This document shows, in pieces, positions 10,132-21,370 of a stretch of DNA of 64,000 nt. Source of the stretch: Eurosta solidaginis (taxonomy: Eukaryota > Arthropoda > Insecta > Diptera > Tephritidae); the NCBI RefSeq assembly GCF_040869045.1, contig NC_090321.1, positions 141,351,689-141,415,688 on the forward strand, written 5' to 3'. The notes below the pieces were generated by a model, which was given only the letters and a program-made list of their open reading frames with translations, ran no database searches and was not told the DNA's origin. The first letter of the stretch is position 1. Each line of letters starts with the position of its first letter. The position numbers were made by a program, and so were the translations under genes.

Positions 10132-11054
10132 TTATTAAAATAAAAACTAAATGGGATTTTTCATATTACGTACATATGTATGAAAATGAAAATTATTAGA
10201 GTGGGAGTAGTAGAGTAAGAAAATAGTAAGTGGGAATGGAAGAACAAACGGCAGTAGTTGGGATAATATATAATCAATAAGAGATAGGCGAAGGAAGATA
10301 ATTTTGAAATATATGAAATCCAAATTTCTGAAAAAATAAAGTCTGCGGACTCGATATTTTGTGAGGATCAAATAAAACCTCATTAATTTGGCCCACACAA
10401 AACGAACCCCACACCATATGGATCACAACCATTAACACAACAGGCGGCCACAAGAGGCCCTAGCAACACCACCAACCGACAAGTCTTAGCAACACATCGA
10501 ACGGTCGCAACATTTAACAGCAACACGGCCAACCAACAAGCCTCAGCAACACAACGAGCGGTCGCAACATTTAACAGCAACACGGTGACCATGGAAACGC
10601 AACCATCTGAGCAGGCAACACCAAACACAACAGCCATAAAAGGAGCGACACGGCAGCACAGTAGTGAGTCAACACTTAGCTGTGACCGGAGCCACTAGTG
10701 AAGCGCATCTTGAATGTGTCAGTTATACCACCAAGAGAGATCGCTTAATAGCAGCGAGTCGTGGCCTCAAGTTGTGAATGCGTCGGTTCTACCACCAAAC
10801 ACAGCTTGAGACTTCGTTCACACCTGCATAGGCAAAGGCCCTGCCACAGTAACACGTTCCCGCGAACAGGTGGCGTCCGCTCGCCTGCGCCGACGTCGAC
10901 CGCGCCGCGACAGTAATAAATCGCACCGCAGCGACGCGACCGCCCCAACGCCACCGAGACGCCAGCAAGACGCCGACGCAAGGTGCGAAGGAAGACCGCA
11001 GCAGGAAGAGACGCCGACGCAAGGCGTGGCAGAGCATAGCCCAGCAATACAAGC
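10132..11054. other. Spacer with GC-rich repeats left of LINE-J copy B
   Basis: 10132-10380 is AT-rich with nothing recognised. From 10380 the composition changes to GC-rich, with two 57 bp tandem units (10475-10588) and then AGACGCCGACGCAAGG-type words that recur on the other side of LINE-J copy B (18254-18480). The LINE therefore inserted into a pre-existing GC-rich repeat. An open frame from the GC-rich part runs in phase into the LINE ORF1, but it starts at GTG and is probably chance. Confidence 0.5.
10475..10588. repeat. Two tandem 57 bp units
   Basis: Units starting at 10475 and 10532 share CGGTCGCAACATTTAACAGC and the flanking bases, with about seven differences between them. Confidence 0.8.
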
Positions 11055-11099
11055 GCTTCCCAAGGCAGTCGGTTCTATGTACCGGAGCGACTCGGGATT

Positions 11100-11470
11100 T
11101 TTTCCGACCAAGGACTTTCATTTCAGTGTAACCCCATTTAATTTGTTGCGCCCCTCCCACAAATTGTCATCCTCCCAGCAGCGCCTTTCAGCGGGACTGC
11201 TCCATATTCTCTTGTTCCGGGAAGGTATCGAATCCAATCCGGGTCCGTCTCCTGACCGCGGTCTTGAGAAATGGTTTTGCTGCATCTGCCGGAAAAGAAT
11301 TTTTTTAGTACCCGCTGCTGCTTGCGCCCCGCGGCGCCAACAACTCAGACAGCTGCTACCACTCATAACTACTACCTCCGTAGTAGAGTCGGTAGCAATG
11401 CTGAGCATCAGCCCCTGCCCCCGTCTTCTGCTCCCCTCTTTTCCGGCAGCAATCGTGTAGGTCAGGGAAA
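11100..11470 (+). pseudogene. LINE-J ORF1, copy B
   Basis: It encodes LLHILLFREGIESNPGP, a 2A-like ending preceded by a hydrophobic stretch, then FCCICRKRIF, the start of a PHD/RING-like finger. Compared with copy E about 250 bases after KRIF are missing, so the second half of the finger is gone. The product in intact copies would be an RNA- or chromatin-binding ORF1 protein; that role is inferred. Confidence 0.75.
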
Positions 11471-13299
11471 CAGACTCTGAGTCCCTAATCCCGCTTGCAC
11501 CGTTTGCCAGCACAGAATATATATGTTTGCGATATCCGCCCAATGCAGATCCTGCCTTGGGCGGCGCCACTTTCCTAGATGTTCTGGTCTCCGCGACGGC
11601 AACCCCCGACGGGTTTCATTGCGCCATGTTGCCAGGTCGCAAACTCCAATCTACCGTGTACCCCAATGCTTGCCCAACGACGCCCAGTCCCAGGGCCACA
11701 ACAGCAGTTGCGCCCTGGCTTTCCTCAACCTAGGCGTAGTCACCCGTCACTTACTCCCAGAGTGGCGACGTCTCCCCCTATGCACTTCAGAATACTGCAG
11801 TTAAACTGTAATGGACTAACTGTGAAGATCACGGAGATAGTAGATTTCATGAAGCGGCACAACATCCGCATTGCTGCGATTCAAGAGACTAAACAGCAAG
11901 ATCTGCACTGCAAACCTGTTCTGGGTATAATGTGCACAGAAAAGATCGCATGAGCGGAAATGGAGGCGGCCTCGCGTTTATCATACACCACTCTGTGCAA
12001 TATCATATATTTGATCCTGGCATCTACGGCAGGGAGAATGTCTTAGAACGTCAAGGCCTATCTGTCCGGTCAGGCGATGCAAACCTAGAAATCATCAACA
12101 TCTACATCCCTCCTGCCACCTGTTGCCCCAGTGGATACCGCCCTAATATTAGCGCCTTACTCACTGGCAACAATCGCATTAACTTATGCGACTTTAATGC
12201 CCATCACGATCTATGGCATTTAAACTTGCGGGCGGACAGTAGGGGTGGGATGTTGGCGGATCAAATAGAAGAAACGACGTTCTGAGCATCGAACGGAGAC
12301 ACCCCCACACGTATGGTAGGAAGCTGTCACAGTTCGCCGGATATCTCAATCGTGAGCGCAGAACTCGTAAACTGCGTCAACTGGCAGCCGATGGAAACAT
12401 TGGCATCCGACCACCTGCCTATACTTATTTCGTTCGAGCGTACCGCCGACTTCATCGTTACAGAAAAACGCACTTTCATGAACTTTAAAAAAGGAAAATG
12501 GGACGAATACAAATCTCCCGACTGATGCCCGCCAAGGGGAGCGTGCTTTCCGCAAGGTCATTGAATCCGCCTCAGCACGTTTCATTCCCGCCGGGAGAAT
12601 TCCCGAAATTCGGCCCCACTTCCCGGCGGAGGCCGCAAGTTTAGCGAGAGAACGTGACCTTATAAGAAAGCTCGACCCAGGCGACCCCCAAATAAGGGAT
12701 ATAAACCAACGCATCAGATTGCTTGTGGATGAACACAAGCGGTCGAAATGGAAGGAGCACCTAAGAGGCTGTAAACTTTGGTCCACCGTAAAGTCTCTAT
12801 CGAATCCGTCTATGCACAATGACAAAGTTTCCATTGCCTTCGGCGATAAAGTGCTGTCGGATTCGAAAAAATGCACCAGCGCTTTCTGCCGTCAATATGA
12901 AATGCATTCTACGCTCGACAAAGATAGACGACGGAGGGCCAACAGACACGCACATAAACATAAATTCAGCACGTCACCAATTACCATCACCGCCAGAGAG
13001 GTTGAAGATGCCATTGGCCACGCTAAACCATCCAAAGCAGTGGGCCCAGACGGCATAGCCATTCCGATGCATAAAAGCCTAGGGAAAGAGGGTTTCAAAT
13101 ACTTACCACATGTCTTCAACCTGTCTCTTTCCACCTTTGTCATACCCGAAAAATGGAAAATGGCCGAGGTGGTCCCGCTACTAAAGCCTGGGAAACCAGC
13201 TAACATAGGAGAGTAGTATCATCCGATATCTCTCCTATAGCCAGTAGCAAAGACGCTTGAAGCCATTTTGCTCCCCTTACTTACTTACTTAATTGGCGC

Positions 13300-16296
13300 T
13301 TAACCGTCTAAACGGTTATGGCCGTCCAACAAGGCGCGCCAGTCGCTCCTTCGCTCCGCCAACCGGCGCCAATTGGTCACACCAAGGGAGTTTAAATCGT
13401 TTTCCACCTGGTCCTTCCAACGGAGTGGGGGCCGCCCTCTACCTCTGCTTCCATAGGCGGGTTCCGATAGAAACACTTTCTTGGCCGGAGCATCATCTTT
13501 CATTCGCATAACATGGCCTAGCCAGCGCAGCCGCTGCGTTTTAATTCGCTGGACTATGTTGATGTCTGCGTATAGCTCGTACAGCTCATCATTAAATCTT
13601 CTTCGGTACTCGCCATCGCCAACGCGTAGAGGTCCATAAATCTTTCGAAGAACTTTTCTCTCGAACACTCCCAAAGCCGCTTCATCTGCTGTTGTCATGG
13701 TCCATGCTTCTGCCCCATATAGCAGGACGGGTACGATAAGTGACTTGTAGAGTATGATTTTCGTTCGCCGAGAGAGGACTTTACTTTTCAATTGCCTACC
13801 TAGTCCAAAGTAGCATTTATTGGCAAGATTGATTCTTCGCTGGATTTCAGTGCTGATGTTGTTGCTAATGTTGATGCTGGTTCCCAAATAAACGAAGTCT
13901 TTTACTATTTCGAAATTATGGCTGCCAACAGTAGCGTGGTTGCCAAGGCGCATATGCGCTGACTCTTTGCTCGATGACAGCAGGTACTTCGTTTTGTCCT
14001 CATTCACCATCAAACCCATCTTTACCGCTTCTTTTTCCAGCTTGGAGTAAGCAGAACTAACAGCGCGGGTGTTTAGGCCGATGATATCAATGTCATCAGC
14101 ATATGCCAGTAATTGCACGCTTTTATAGTATATTGTTCCAGTGCGGTTAAGTTCTGCAGCTAGTATAATTTTCTCCAGCATCAAATTAAAGAAATCGCAC
14201 GATAGGGGGTCACCCTGTCTGAAACCTCGTTTAGTTTCGAACGGCTCGGAGAGGTCCTTCCCAATTCTGACTTAGCTGATGGTGTTGCTTAACGTCATTT
14301 TGCACAGCCGTATAAGTTTTGCGGGGAAACCAAATTCAGACATAGCGGCATATAGGCAGCTCCTTTTCGTGCTGTCGAAGGCGGCTTTAAAGTCGACGAA
14401 GAGGTGATGTGTGTCGATTCTCTTTTCACGGGTTTTTTCCAAGATTTGGCGCATTGTGAAAATCTGGTCGATGGTAGATTTACCAGGTCTGAAGCCGCAC
14501 TGATAAGGTCCAATCAGCCGGTTCACGGTGGGCTTCAATCTTTCGCACAATACACTTGAAAGGACCTTATATGCGATATTAAGAAGGCTGATTCCACGAT
14601 AGTTGGTGCATTTTGCAGTATCCCCCTTCTTGTGGACTGGGCAAAGAACACTTAGATTCCAACCGTCGGGCATGCTTTCGTCCGCCCATATTTTGCTAAG
14701 AAGCTGCTCCATGCGCCTTACCAACTCCTCGCCGCCGAACTTGAATAGCTCCGCAGGCAATCCATCAGCGCCCACGGCCTTGTTGTTTTTCAATCTGGTT
14801 ATTGCTATTCTAACTTCGTCATAATCGGGCGGGGGGACATATATTCCATCATCATCGATTGCGGGATCGGGTTCTTCATCTCTGCGCGGTGAATTGCTGC
14901 CTCCATTTAGGAGAGCAGAGAAGTGTTCCCTCCATAATCTAAGCACTCTCTGGACATCAGTTACAAGGTCGCCGTTTTCATTCCTACAGGAGTTTGCCCC
15001 GGTCTTAAAACCTTCCGTCTGTCGCCGTATTTTTTGGTAGAATTTTCGGGCGTTATTCCTGGTGGCTAGCAGCTCAAGCTCCTCGCACTCACGCCTTTCT
15101 GCTTCTGCTTTTTTCTTCCTGAAAAGGCGTCTCGCTTCCCTTTTCAACTCACGATAGCGTTCACACACTCCTCTTGTCGCGCTCGCTTTTAACGTAGCCC
15201 TGTAGGCAGCGTCTTTTCTTTCGGTTGCAACGCGGCATTCTTCATCATACCAGTTGTTTTTTCGTGGCCGCCGGTAACCAATTTTTTCCTCGGCGGCAGT
15301 ATGAAGTGCTTTGGAGATATGCTCCCACTGCTCCTGTATTCCTTCAGGATGAGTTGTGCCCTCAGAGAGCAGGTGTGAGAGTCGAGTTGCGAAATCATTG
15401 GCAGTCTGTTGTGATTGAAGCTTTTCGACGTCTAGCTTTCCTTGTGTTTTTTGTTCCTTGTTTTTAGCCGCGTTGAGGCGGGTGCGTATTTTGGCTGCAA
15501 CGAGATAATGGTCCGAATCGATGTTAGGTCCTCGGATCGTTCGCACATCTAAAACACTGGAGGCATGCCGTCCGTCTATCACAACGTGATCGATCTGATT
15601 GCGAGTATTTCGATCAGGAGACAGCCATGTAGCTTGATGTATCTTTTTATGCATGAACCTCGTGCTTGATATGACCATGTTTCGAGCACCGGCAAAGTCA
15701 ATCAGCCTCAGTCCGTTAGGAGAAGTTTCATTGTGTAGGCTGAACTTTGCGACTGTAGGGCCAAAAACACCTTCTTTGCCCACCCTGGCGTTAAAGTCGC
15801 CAAGCACGACTTTTATATCATGACGGGGGCAGCGCTCGTATGTGCGTTCTAATTGTTCATAAAAAGTGTCTTTCACCTCATCGTCTTTCTTCTCTGTCGG
15901 CGCATGAGCGCAGATGAATGATATATTAAAAAATTTTGCTTTTATTCGAATAGCGGCGAGACGCTCGTCCACAGGCGTGAACGCCAGCACTTGGCGACAA
16001 AGTCTCTCTCCCACCACGAATCCGACGCCGAAACTGCGCTTATTCGCATGGCCACTCCAATATATGTCACAATTTTTGATCTTCTTTCTTCCTTGCTTCG
16101 TCCAACGCATTTCTTGGATGGCGGTGATGTCAGATTTTGCTTTGACGAGGACATCAACCAGCCGGGCATCTGCACCAATCCCATTCAGGGAGCGGACGTT
16201 CCAGGTGCATGCCCACAATTCATTGTCCTTCAAACGTTTGCCATGGTCGTCATCAATAGAGAGTGTATTTATCCGAGGCTTGTTGTTATATTTCAT
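13300..16296 (-). pseudogene. RTE endonuclease-reverse transcriptase, one nonsense codon
   Basis: From ATG 16296 (minus) an apurinic-type endonuclease is read: CTWNVRSLNG, TAIQEMRW, VVLGDFNARVG, NQIDHVVID, SDHYLVAAKI; these carry the usual N, E, D, N and H residues. The reverse transcriptase follows: NYRGISLLNIAYK, FRPGKSTIDQIF, FVDFKAAFDS, RQGDPLS and LAYADDIDII (YADD). After that comes DFVYLGTSI, and the C-terminus has QRLRWLGHVMRM and RGRGRPPLRW, all classic for RTE/BovB-type proteins. The frame is open for about 998 codons except for one TAA at 14272-14274. That single stop makes this the best preserved polyprotein in the window; it is recent or only just inactivated. Confidence 0.93.
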
Positions 16297-16528
16297 TGGA
16301 GTATGGTTTTACGTGGCGGGTCCCAAGCCCAGCGCACAACCCGCTCAGCGGGGGTAAAAATATTACTTGGCACGTTTATATAGCGAGCCGCTTGCTCCAA
16401 GACAGACGCCCGCTTGCAGCCGCACCTAGAGGTGTACAGACGCTGCCGATGAAATCTCCCCCGGCTAGCCCTTAAACCGATTATGTCAGAGTGGCCTAGC
16501 CAGGTTGTCGCCTTCTCACATTAGCTCA

Positions 16529-16550
16529 CCGCTAAACGGGTGTTTAGCGG
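16529..16550. other. Perfect 9 bp hairpin in the RTE 5' leader
   Basis: CCGCTAAAC and GTTTAGCGG pair perfectly around a 4-base loop GGGT. It lies about 235 nt upstream of the RTE start codon. A role in translation or retrotransposition is only inference. Confidence 0.7.
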
Positions 16551-16691
16551 CTACCCAGAGGATACTTGGCCGCAAGCGACCGGGAGTAGTGAGCTGCTTG
16601 AACCGCATGCAAAAGAATCGCTCTGGCCATTCCCAGGTGAATGGCGGTCAGAAGCTTTCCCCACTTTCGTGGACTTCTACACACGGCCCCA

Positions 16692-18204
16692 CCCTCCTAC
16701 TTCCAAGCAAATTTGCAGCTAGCCTATCATCAACATGGCTTCAGAAAACTCCATAGCACCACCACCGCGCTAAATGCCATCAGCACCCAGATAAATAGCG
16801 GTTTAAATCAAAACCCCCACCATAGAACAATACTCGTAGCTATCAAAAGCTTTTGACACGGTCAACCATGGCACGTTACTGCAAGACCTGGAACGGTCTA
16901 CCCTTCCCCCATGTCTTAAAAGGTGGACCGCAAATTATCTGGGTGGTCGGCAGGCATCGGTGCAATTTAGAAACGAAACACAAAAACCAAGAAGAATTAA
17001 ACAAGGGGTGCCACAGGGTGGTGTCCTATCCCCACTTTTGTTTAATTTCTACATATCTAAGCTACCTTCACCACCAGAAGGAGTCACTACCGTTTCATAC
17101 GCCGATGACTGCACAATAATGGCCACAGGCCCAGGCCCACAGATCGATGAGCTCTGCAACAGAATAAACGGCAACCTCCCTGATATCTCCAGTTTTTTCG
17201 CCTCGCGAAACCTGGCATTATCACCGACTAAATCTTCCGCGACCTTACTTACAACATGGACGTCCCAAATGTCGACCATTTTGAACATCCACGTCGAAGG
17301 CACTACGCTACCGACTGTCCTACACCCCAAAATCTTGGGTGTGGCGTTTGATCAAGATCTATATTTTGGTGAGCACGCAGCCGCAATTGTTCCGAAAATC
17401 CAGAGCTGTAATAAAATCCTCAAATCCCTTGCTGGCAGTACCTGGGGAAAAGATAAAGAAACGCTCATTACTACATCCAAAGCAATTGCCCAGCCGTTTA
17501 CTTGCTACGCGTCACCCATATGGTCGCCAAGCCTAAAAATTACCCACTGGAAGAAGCTACAGGCCTGCCAAAATATTGCTCTCAGAATCGCCACGGGCTG
17601 TCTTCTTATGTCGCCAGAACACCATCTACATAATGAGGCGAGAATACTCCCCATCAGGGAGAGAAATGAGATGCTAACCAAACAGTTCCTGTTGAATACC
17701 CAGAAACCTGGGCATAAAACAAACATCTGATTGATGAGCCAACACCGCCTAGGGGCTTAAGGAGTCATCTCCGTGAGCATTTTGAGGAAATACGGCACCT
17801 GAGAACCCAGCCGTATGAAGCAAAAAAAAACACAAGCAGGTCCTTGGTGAACTCCACAAACACGCGTCGGACCTTTATGCCGGGAATTGCCCGGTGAATC
17901 CAGTTCTCAAAGAAAAGTACCCAAAACTTGTGCAAGAGGAACGCATACTCCCCAGAAAAACGCGAGTCGCTCTTGCTCAACTTCGTTCTGGATACTGCAA
18001 CAGGCTAAACTCTTACCTATCCAGAATCAACCCCGACATACAAAATGTATGCCCGCTTGCAATGTTTCCCCACATGACACCAACCATCTCTTTATTTGTA
18101 ATGTGGAAACAACACCTCTAACACCCCTTTCATTATGGTCCACCCCTATTGAAACAGCAAGTTTCCTTGGACTCCCGTTAGAGGATATTGATGACAATTT
18201 GTGA
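16692..18204 (+). pseudogene. LINE-J ORF2 reverse transcriptase, copy B
   Basis: The RT palm is seen as IKQGVPQGGVLSPLLF, VSYADDCTIM (YADD at 17098-17109), LALSPTKSSATLL and KILGVAFDQDL. A long frame is open from 16960 to 17730. The C-terminus carries a Cys/His knuckle region (CNVSPHDTNHLF), as in other jockey-like LINEs. Frameshifts occur near 16850, 17725 and 18050; the first Cys pair is broken by the last one. The enzyme would copy the LINE RNA at nicked target DNA; this copy cannot. Confidence 0.88.
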
Positions 18205-18253
18205 TCGGTCGCGGCTGTTAGGTGGGGCGAAGCACTGCTACAACAACAACAAC

Positions 18254-18480
18254 AAGTAGACGCCTAAGCAAGGCGCGACAGAGCTCCGCAGTCGAAAGAG
18301 GCGCGGGCATAAGGCGTGGCAGAGCATCGCACAGTAATACAAGTAGACGCCGACGCAAGGCGCGGCAGGCACCGCCTCAGCGATACAAGTAGACGCCGAC
18401 GTAAGGTACGATAGAGCCCCGCAGCAGACAGAGCCGCCGCCATAAGGCGCGACAGTGCACAGACGCCACATACTAACGGG
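18254..18480. repeat. GC-rich irregular minisatellite right of LINE-J copy B
   Basis: The word ACAAGTAGACGCC recurs at about 18251, 18339 and 18385, with GCAAGGCGCGGCAG-type sequence between. The same words appear left of the LINE at 10960-11054, so this is one repeat region opened by the insertion. Confidence 0.7.
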
Positions 18481-18877
18481 ATCCGTCTAACGGAATGCGG
18501 CCGGACCCTCAAGGCCCGCCACCACAGTCGGGGATACCGCAAGATAATCTTAGTGACTTTGCAAATGAAGTATACAAACACGTTTTCTTTCATATTAAGT
18601 ATTTAAGCAATCAACCAATAAAGTGAAGTATTATATTAAATCGATTTGCAAGGTACCCCTTAAATACAAATTTATTATAAACGAACCCCGCACACGGCGA
18701 GTATACCCCAGCAATTATTAAAGAGCAACGGGGATACGGTGTGTGTAAGGAGAAATTTTCGCTGCTAATTTAAGGAGAAAATCGAATAAAGAAAGAACAC
18801 TTAACATAAAAAAAATATACGGGAATATATTTAAACCGACAACGAACGGAATAAAGTAAAAAAATATTCACAATGTG
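18481..18877. other. Spacer between GC-rich repeat and Helitron-like element
   Basis: AT-rich with a short GC-rich start. It contains CCAATAAAGTG and GAACCCCGCACAC; the latter resembles CGAACCCCACACC near 10397, so both may be edges of one older element split by the LINE-J insertion. I cannot classify it. Confidence 0.35.
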
Positions 18878-19900
18878 TTTGTACGATACGGGAATCAAAT
18901 GAAAGGTGTTACTGAGCATTTTAAGAGGGAGTGGGCATTAGTTCTATAGGTGGACGCCTTTTCGAGATATCGCCATTAGGGTGGGCCAGGAGTGACTCTA
19001 GAATGTTTGTACGATATGGGTATCAAACGAAAAGTGTTACTGAGCATTTTAAGAGGGAGTGGGCATTAGATCTATAGGTGGACGCCTTTTCGAAATGTCG
19101 CCATTAGGGTGGGCCAGGGGTGACTCTAGAATGTGTTTGTATGATATGGGTATCAAATGAAAGATGGTAATGAGTGTTTTAAAAGGGAGTAATCCTTAGT
19201 TCTATAGGTGGACGCCTTTTCGAGATATCGCCATAAAGGTGGACCAAGGGTTACTCTAGAATGTTTGTACGATATGGGTATCAAACGAAAGGTGTTACTG
19301 AGCATTTTAAGAGGGAGTGGGCATGAGGTCTATAGGTGAACGCCTTTTCGAGATATCGTCATTAGGGTGGGCCAGGGGTGACTCTAGAATGTGTTTGTAC
19401 GATATGGGTATCAAACGAAAGGTGTTACTGAGCATTTTAAGAGGGAGTGGGCATTAGGTCTATAGGTGGACGCCTTTTCGAGATATCGCCATTAGGGTGG
19501 GCCAGGGGTGACTCTAGAATGTTTGTACGATATGGGTATCAAACAAAAGGTGTTACTGAGCATTTTAAGAGGGAGTGGGCATTAGGTCTATAGCTGGACG
19601 CCTTTTCGAGATATCGCCATTAGGGTGGGCCAGGGGTGACTCTAGAATGTTTGTACGATATGGGTATCAAACGAAAGGTGTTACTGAGCATCTTAAGAGG
19701 GAGTGGGCATTAGGTCTATAGGTAGACGCCTTTTCGAGATATCGCCATTAGGGTGGGCCAGGGGTGACTCTAGAATGTGTTTGTACGATATGGATATCAA
19801 ATTAAAGGTATTAATGAGGGTTTTAAAAGCGAGTGGCCCTTAGATGTATATGTGAAGGCGTTCTCGCGATATCGACCAGAATGTGGACCAGGTGATCCAG
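18878..19900 (+). repeat. Tandem array of about 129 bp units with a two-unit alternation
   Basis: Units start at about 18878, 19006, 19136, 19264, 19394, 19522, 19650 and 19780. Each contains TTTGTACGATATGGGTATCA, GGGAGTGGGCATTAG and CCTTTTCGAGATATCGCC. Spacing alternates between 128 and 130 because every second unit begins ATGTGTTTG and the other ATGTTTG. The last unit is diverged and partial. Confidence 0.92.
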
Positions 19901-21209
19901 AAAATCATCTGTTGGGTACTGCTAATTTATTTATATATGCAATACCATTAACAGTATTCCTGCCAAGATTCCAAGGGCTGTTGATTTCGCCTTGTAGAAC
20001 TTTTTCATTTTCTTCTACTTAATATGGTAGGTGTCACACCCATTTTACAAAGTTTTTTCCAAAGTTATATTTTGCGTCAATAAACCAATCCAGTTACCAT
20101 GTTTGATCCCCTTTTTTGTATTTGGTATAGAATTATGGTATTTTTTTCATTTTTCGTAATTTTCGATATCGATAAAGTGGGCGTCGTTATGGTCGGATTT
20201 CGGCCATTTTTTATGCCAAGATAACGTGAGTTCAGATAATTACGTGGGCTAAGTTTAATAAAGATATATCGGTTTTTGCTCAAGTTATTGTGTTAACGGC
20301 CGAGCGGAAGGACAGACGGTGGACTGTGTTTAAAAACTGGGCGTGGCTTCCACCGATTTCGCCCATTTTCACAGAGAACAGTTACCGTCATAGAATCGAT
20401 GCCCCTACCAAATTTGAGAAGGATTGGTAAATTTGTGTTCGACTTATGGCATTAAAAGTATTCTAGACAAACTAAATGAAAATGGGCGGAGCCACGCCCA
20501 TTTTGAAATTTTATTTTATTTTTGTATTTTGTTGCATCATATCATTACTGGAGTTGAATTTCGACTTAATTTACTTATATATAGAAAAGATATTAAATTT
20601 TTTGTTAAAATTTGAATTAAAAAAAAAAAAAATTTTTAAAAAGTGGGCGTGTTCTTCATTCAATTTTGCTAATTTTTATTTAGCACATATATAGTAATAG
20701 TAGTAACGTTCCTGCCAAATTTCATCATGATATCTTCAACGACTGCCAAATTACAGCTTGCAAAACTTTTAAATTACATTCTTCTAAAAGTGGGCGGTGC
20801 CATGCCCATTGTCCAAAATCTTACTAATTTTCTATTGTGCGTCATAACGTCAACCCATCTACCAAGTTTCATCGCTTTAACCGCCTTTGGCAATGAATTA
20901 TCGCATTTTTTCGGTTTTTCGAAATTTTCGATATCGAAAAAGTGGGCGTGGTTTTAGTTCGATATCGTTCATTTTAAATAGCGATCTGAGATGAGTGCCC
21001 GGGAATCTACATACCAAATTTCATCAAGATACCTCAAAATTTACTCAAGTTATCTTGTTAACGGACAGACGGACGGACGGACATGGCTCAATCAAATTTT
21101 TTTTCGATACTGATGATTTTGATATATGGAGGTCTATATCTATCTCGATTCCTTTATACCTGTACAACCAACCGTTATCCAATCAAAGTTAATATACTCT
21201 GTGAGCTCT

Positions 21210-21341
21210 GCTCAACTGAGTATAATTAAACGCAATGTTAAAGTTAACTGGACTGTATTTATTTTGCAATAATTTGCTCAACTGAGTATAATTAAACGCA
21301 ATGTTAAAGTTAACTGGACTGTATTTATTTTGCAATAATTT
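21210..21341. repeat. Perfect 66 bp tandem duplication
   Basis: The unit starting GCTCAACTGAGTATAATTAA occurs twice back to back (21210-21275 and 21276-21341) with no differences seen, just inside the Helitron-like 3' end. The identity implies a very recent duplication. Confidence 0.9.
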
Positions 21342-21370
21342 GCGTGCTAACGCACCGCGTGTTAATCTAG

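Larger units (their letters stand above)
13277..16691 (-). mobile_element. RTE-clade LINE, nearly complete
   Basis: It reads on the minus strand with a 5' leader of about 395 nt (16691-16297), one long open reading frame and a short 3' end made of TAAG/TTAC repeats (plus strand TTACTTACTTACTTAATT at 13277). Microsatellite-like 3' ends and a single endonuclease-RT frame are typical of RTE elements. It sits in the RT region of LINE-J copy B. A clear target duplication is not visible because the tail resembles the target (TACTT). Confidence 0.9.
11055..18253 (+). mobile_element. LINE-J copy B, interrupted by an RTE element
   Basis: The 5' end GCTTCCCAAGGCAGTCGG and the 3' (CAA)n tail match copies D and E. 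The two segments, 11055-13276 and 16692-18253, total about 3.8 kb and join cleanly at GCTCCCC/TACTTCC when compared with copy D. ORF1 has lost the middle of its zinc finger. The endonuclease (GGGLAFIIHHSVQYH, LCDFNAHHDLW, SPDISIVS) is readable but broken by stops. No clear target duplication is seen, perhaps because the target is a repeat. Confidence 0.9.
18878..21370 (+). mobile_element. Non-autonomous Helitron-like element with internal tandem array
   Basis: The right end has TGCGT-GCTA-ACGCA, a short hairpin, then 12 bases and CTAG followed by T, the layout of a Helitron 3' terminus. The interior contains the internal array (18878-19900) and then AT-rich sequence with repeated GTGGGCGTGG, CGATATCG and GGACAGACGGACGG motifs. 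This organisation, tandem core plus 3' hairpin and no coding capacity, matches DINE/Helentron-type elements of flies. The 5' end is not resolved; I place it at the first array unit only for convenience. No transposase is encoded. Confidence 0.7.

Noticed and set aside
10745..11160. Several overlapping minus-strand open frames rich in Cys, Leu and Arg
   Set aside because: They are antisense to GC-rich repeat and LINE-J 5' sequence; GC-rich DNA gives few stops, and no domain is visible.
18878..19900. CRISPR-like array or centromeric satellite
   Set aside because: Units are contiguous without spacers, the genome is eukaryotic, and the array lies inside a dispersed Helitron-like element.
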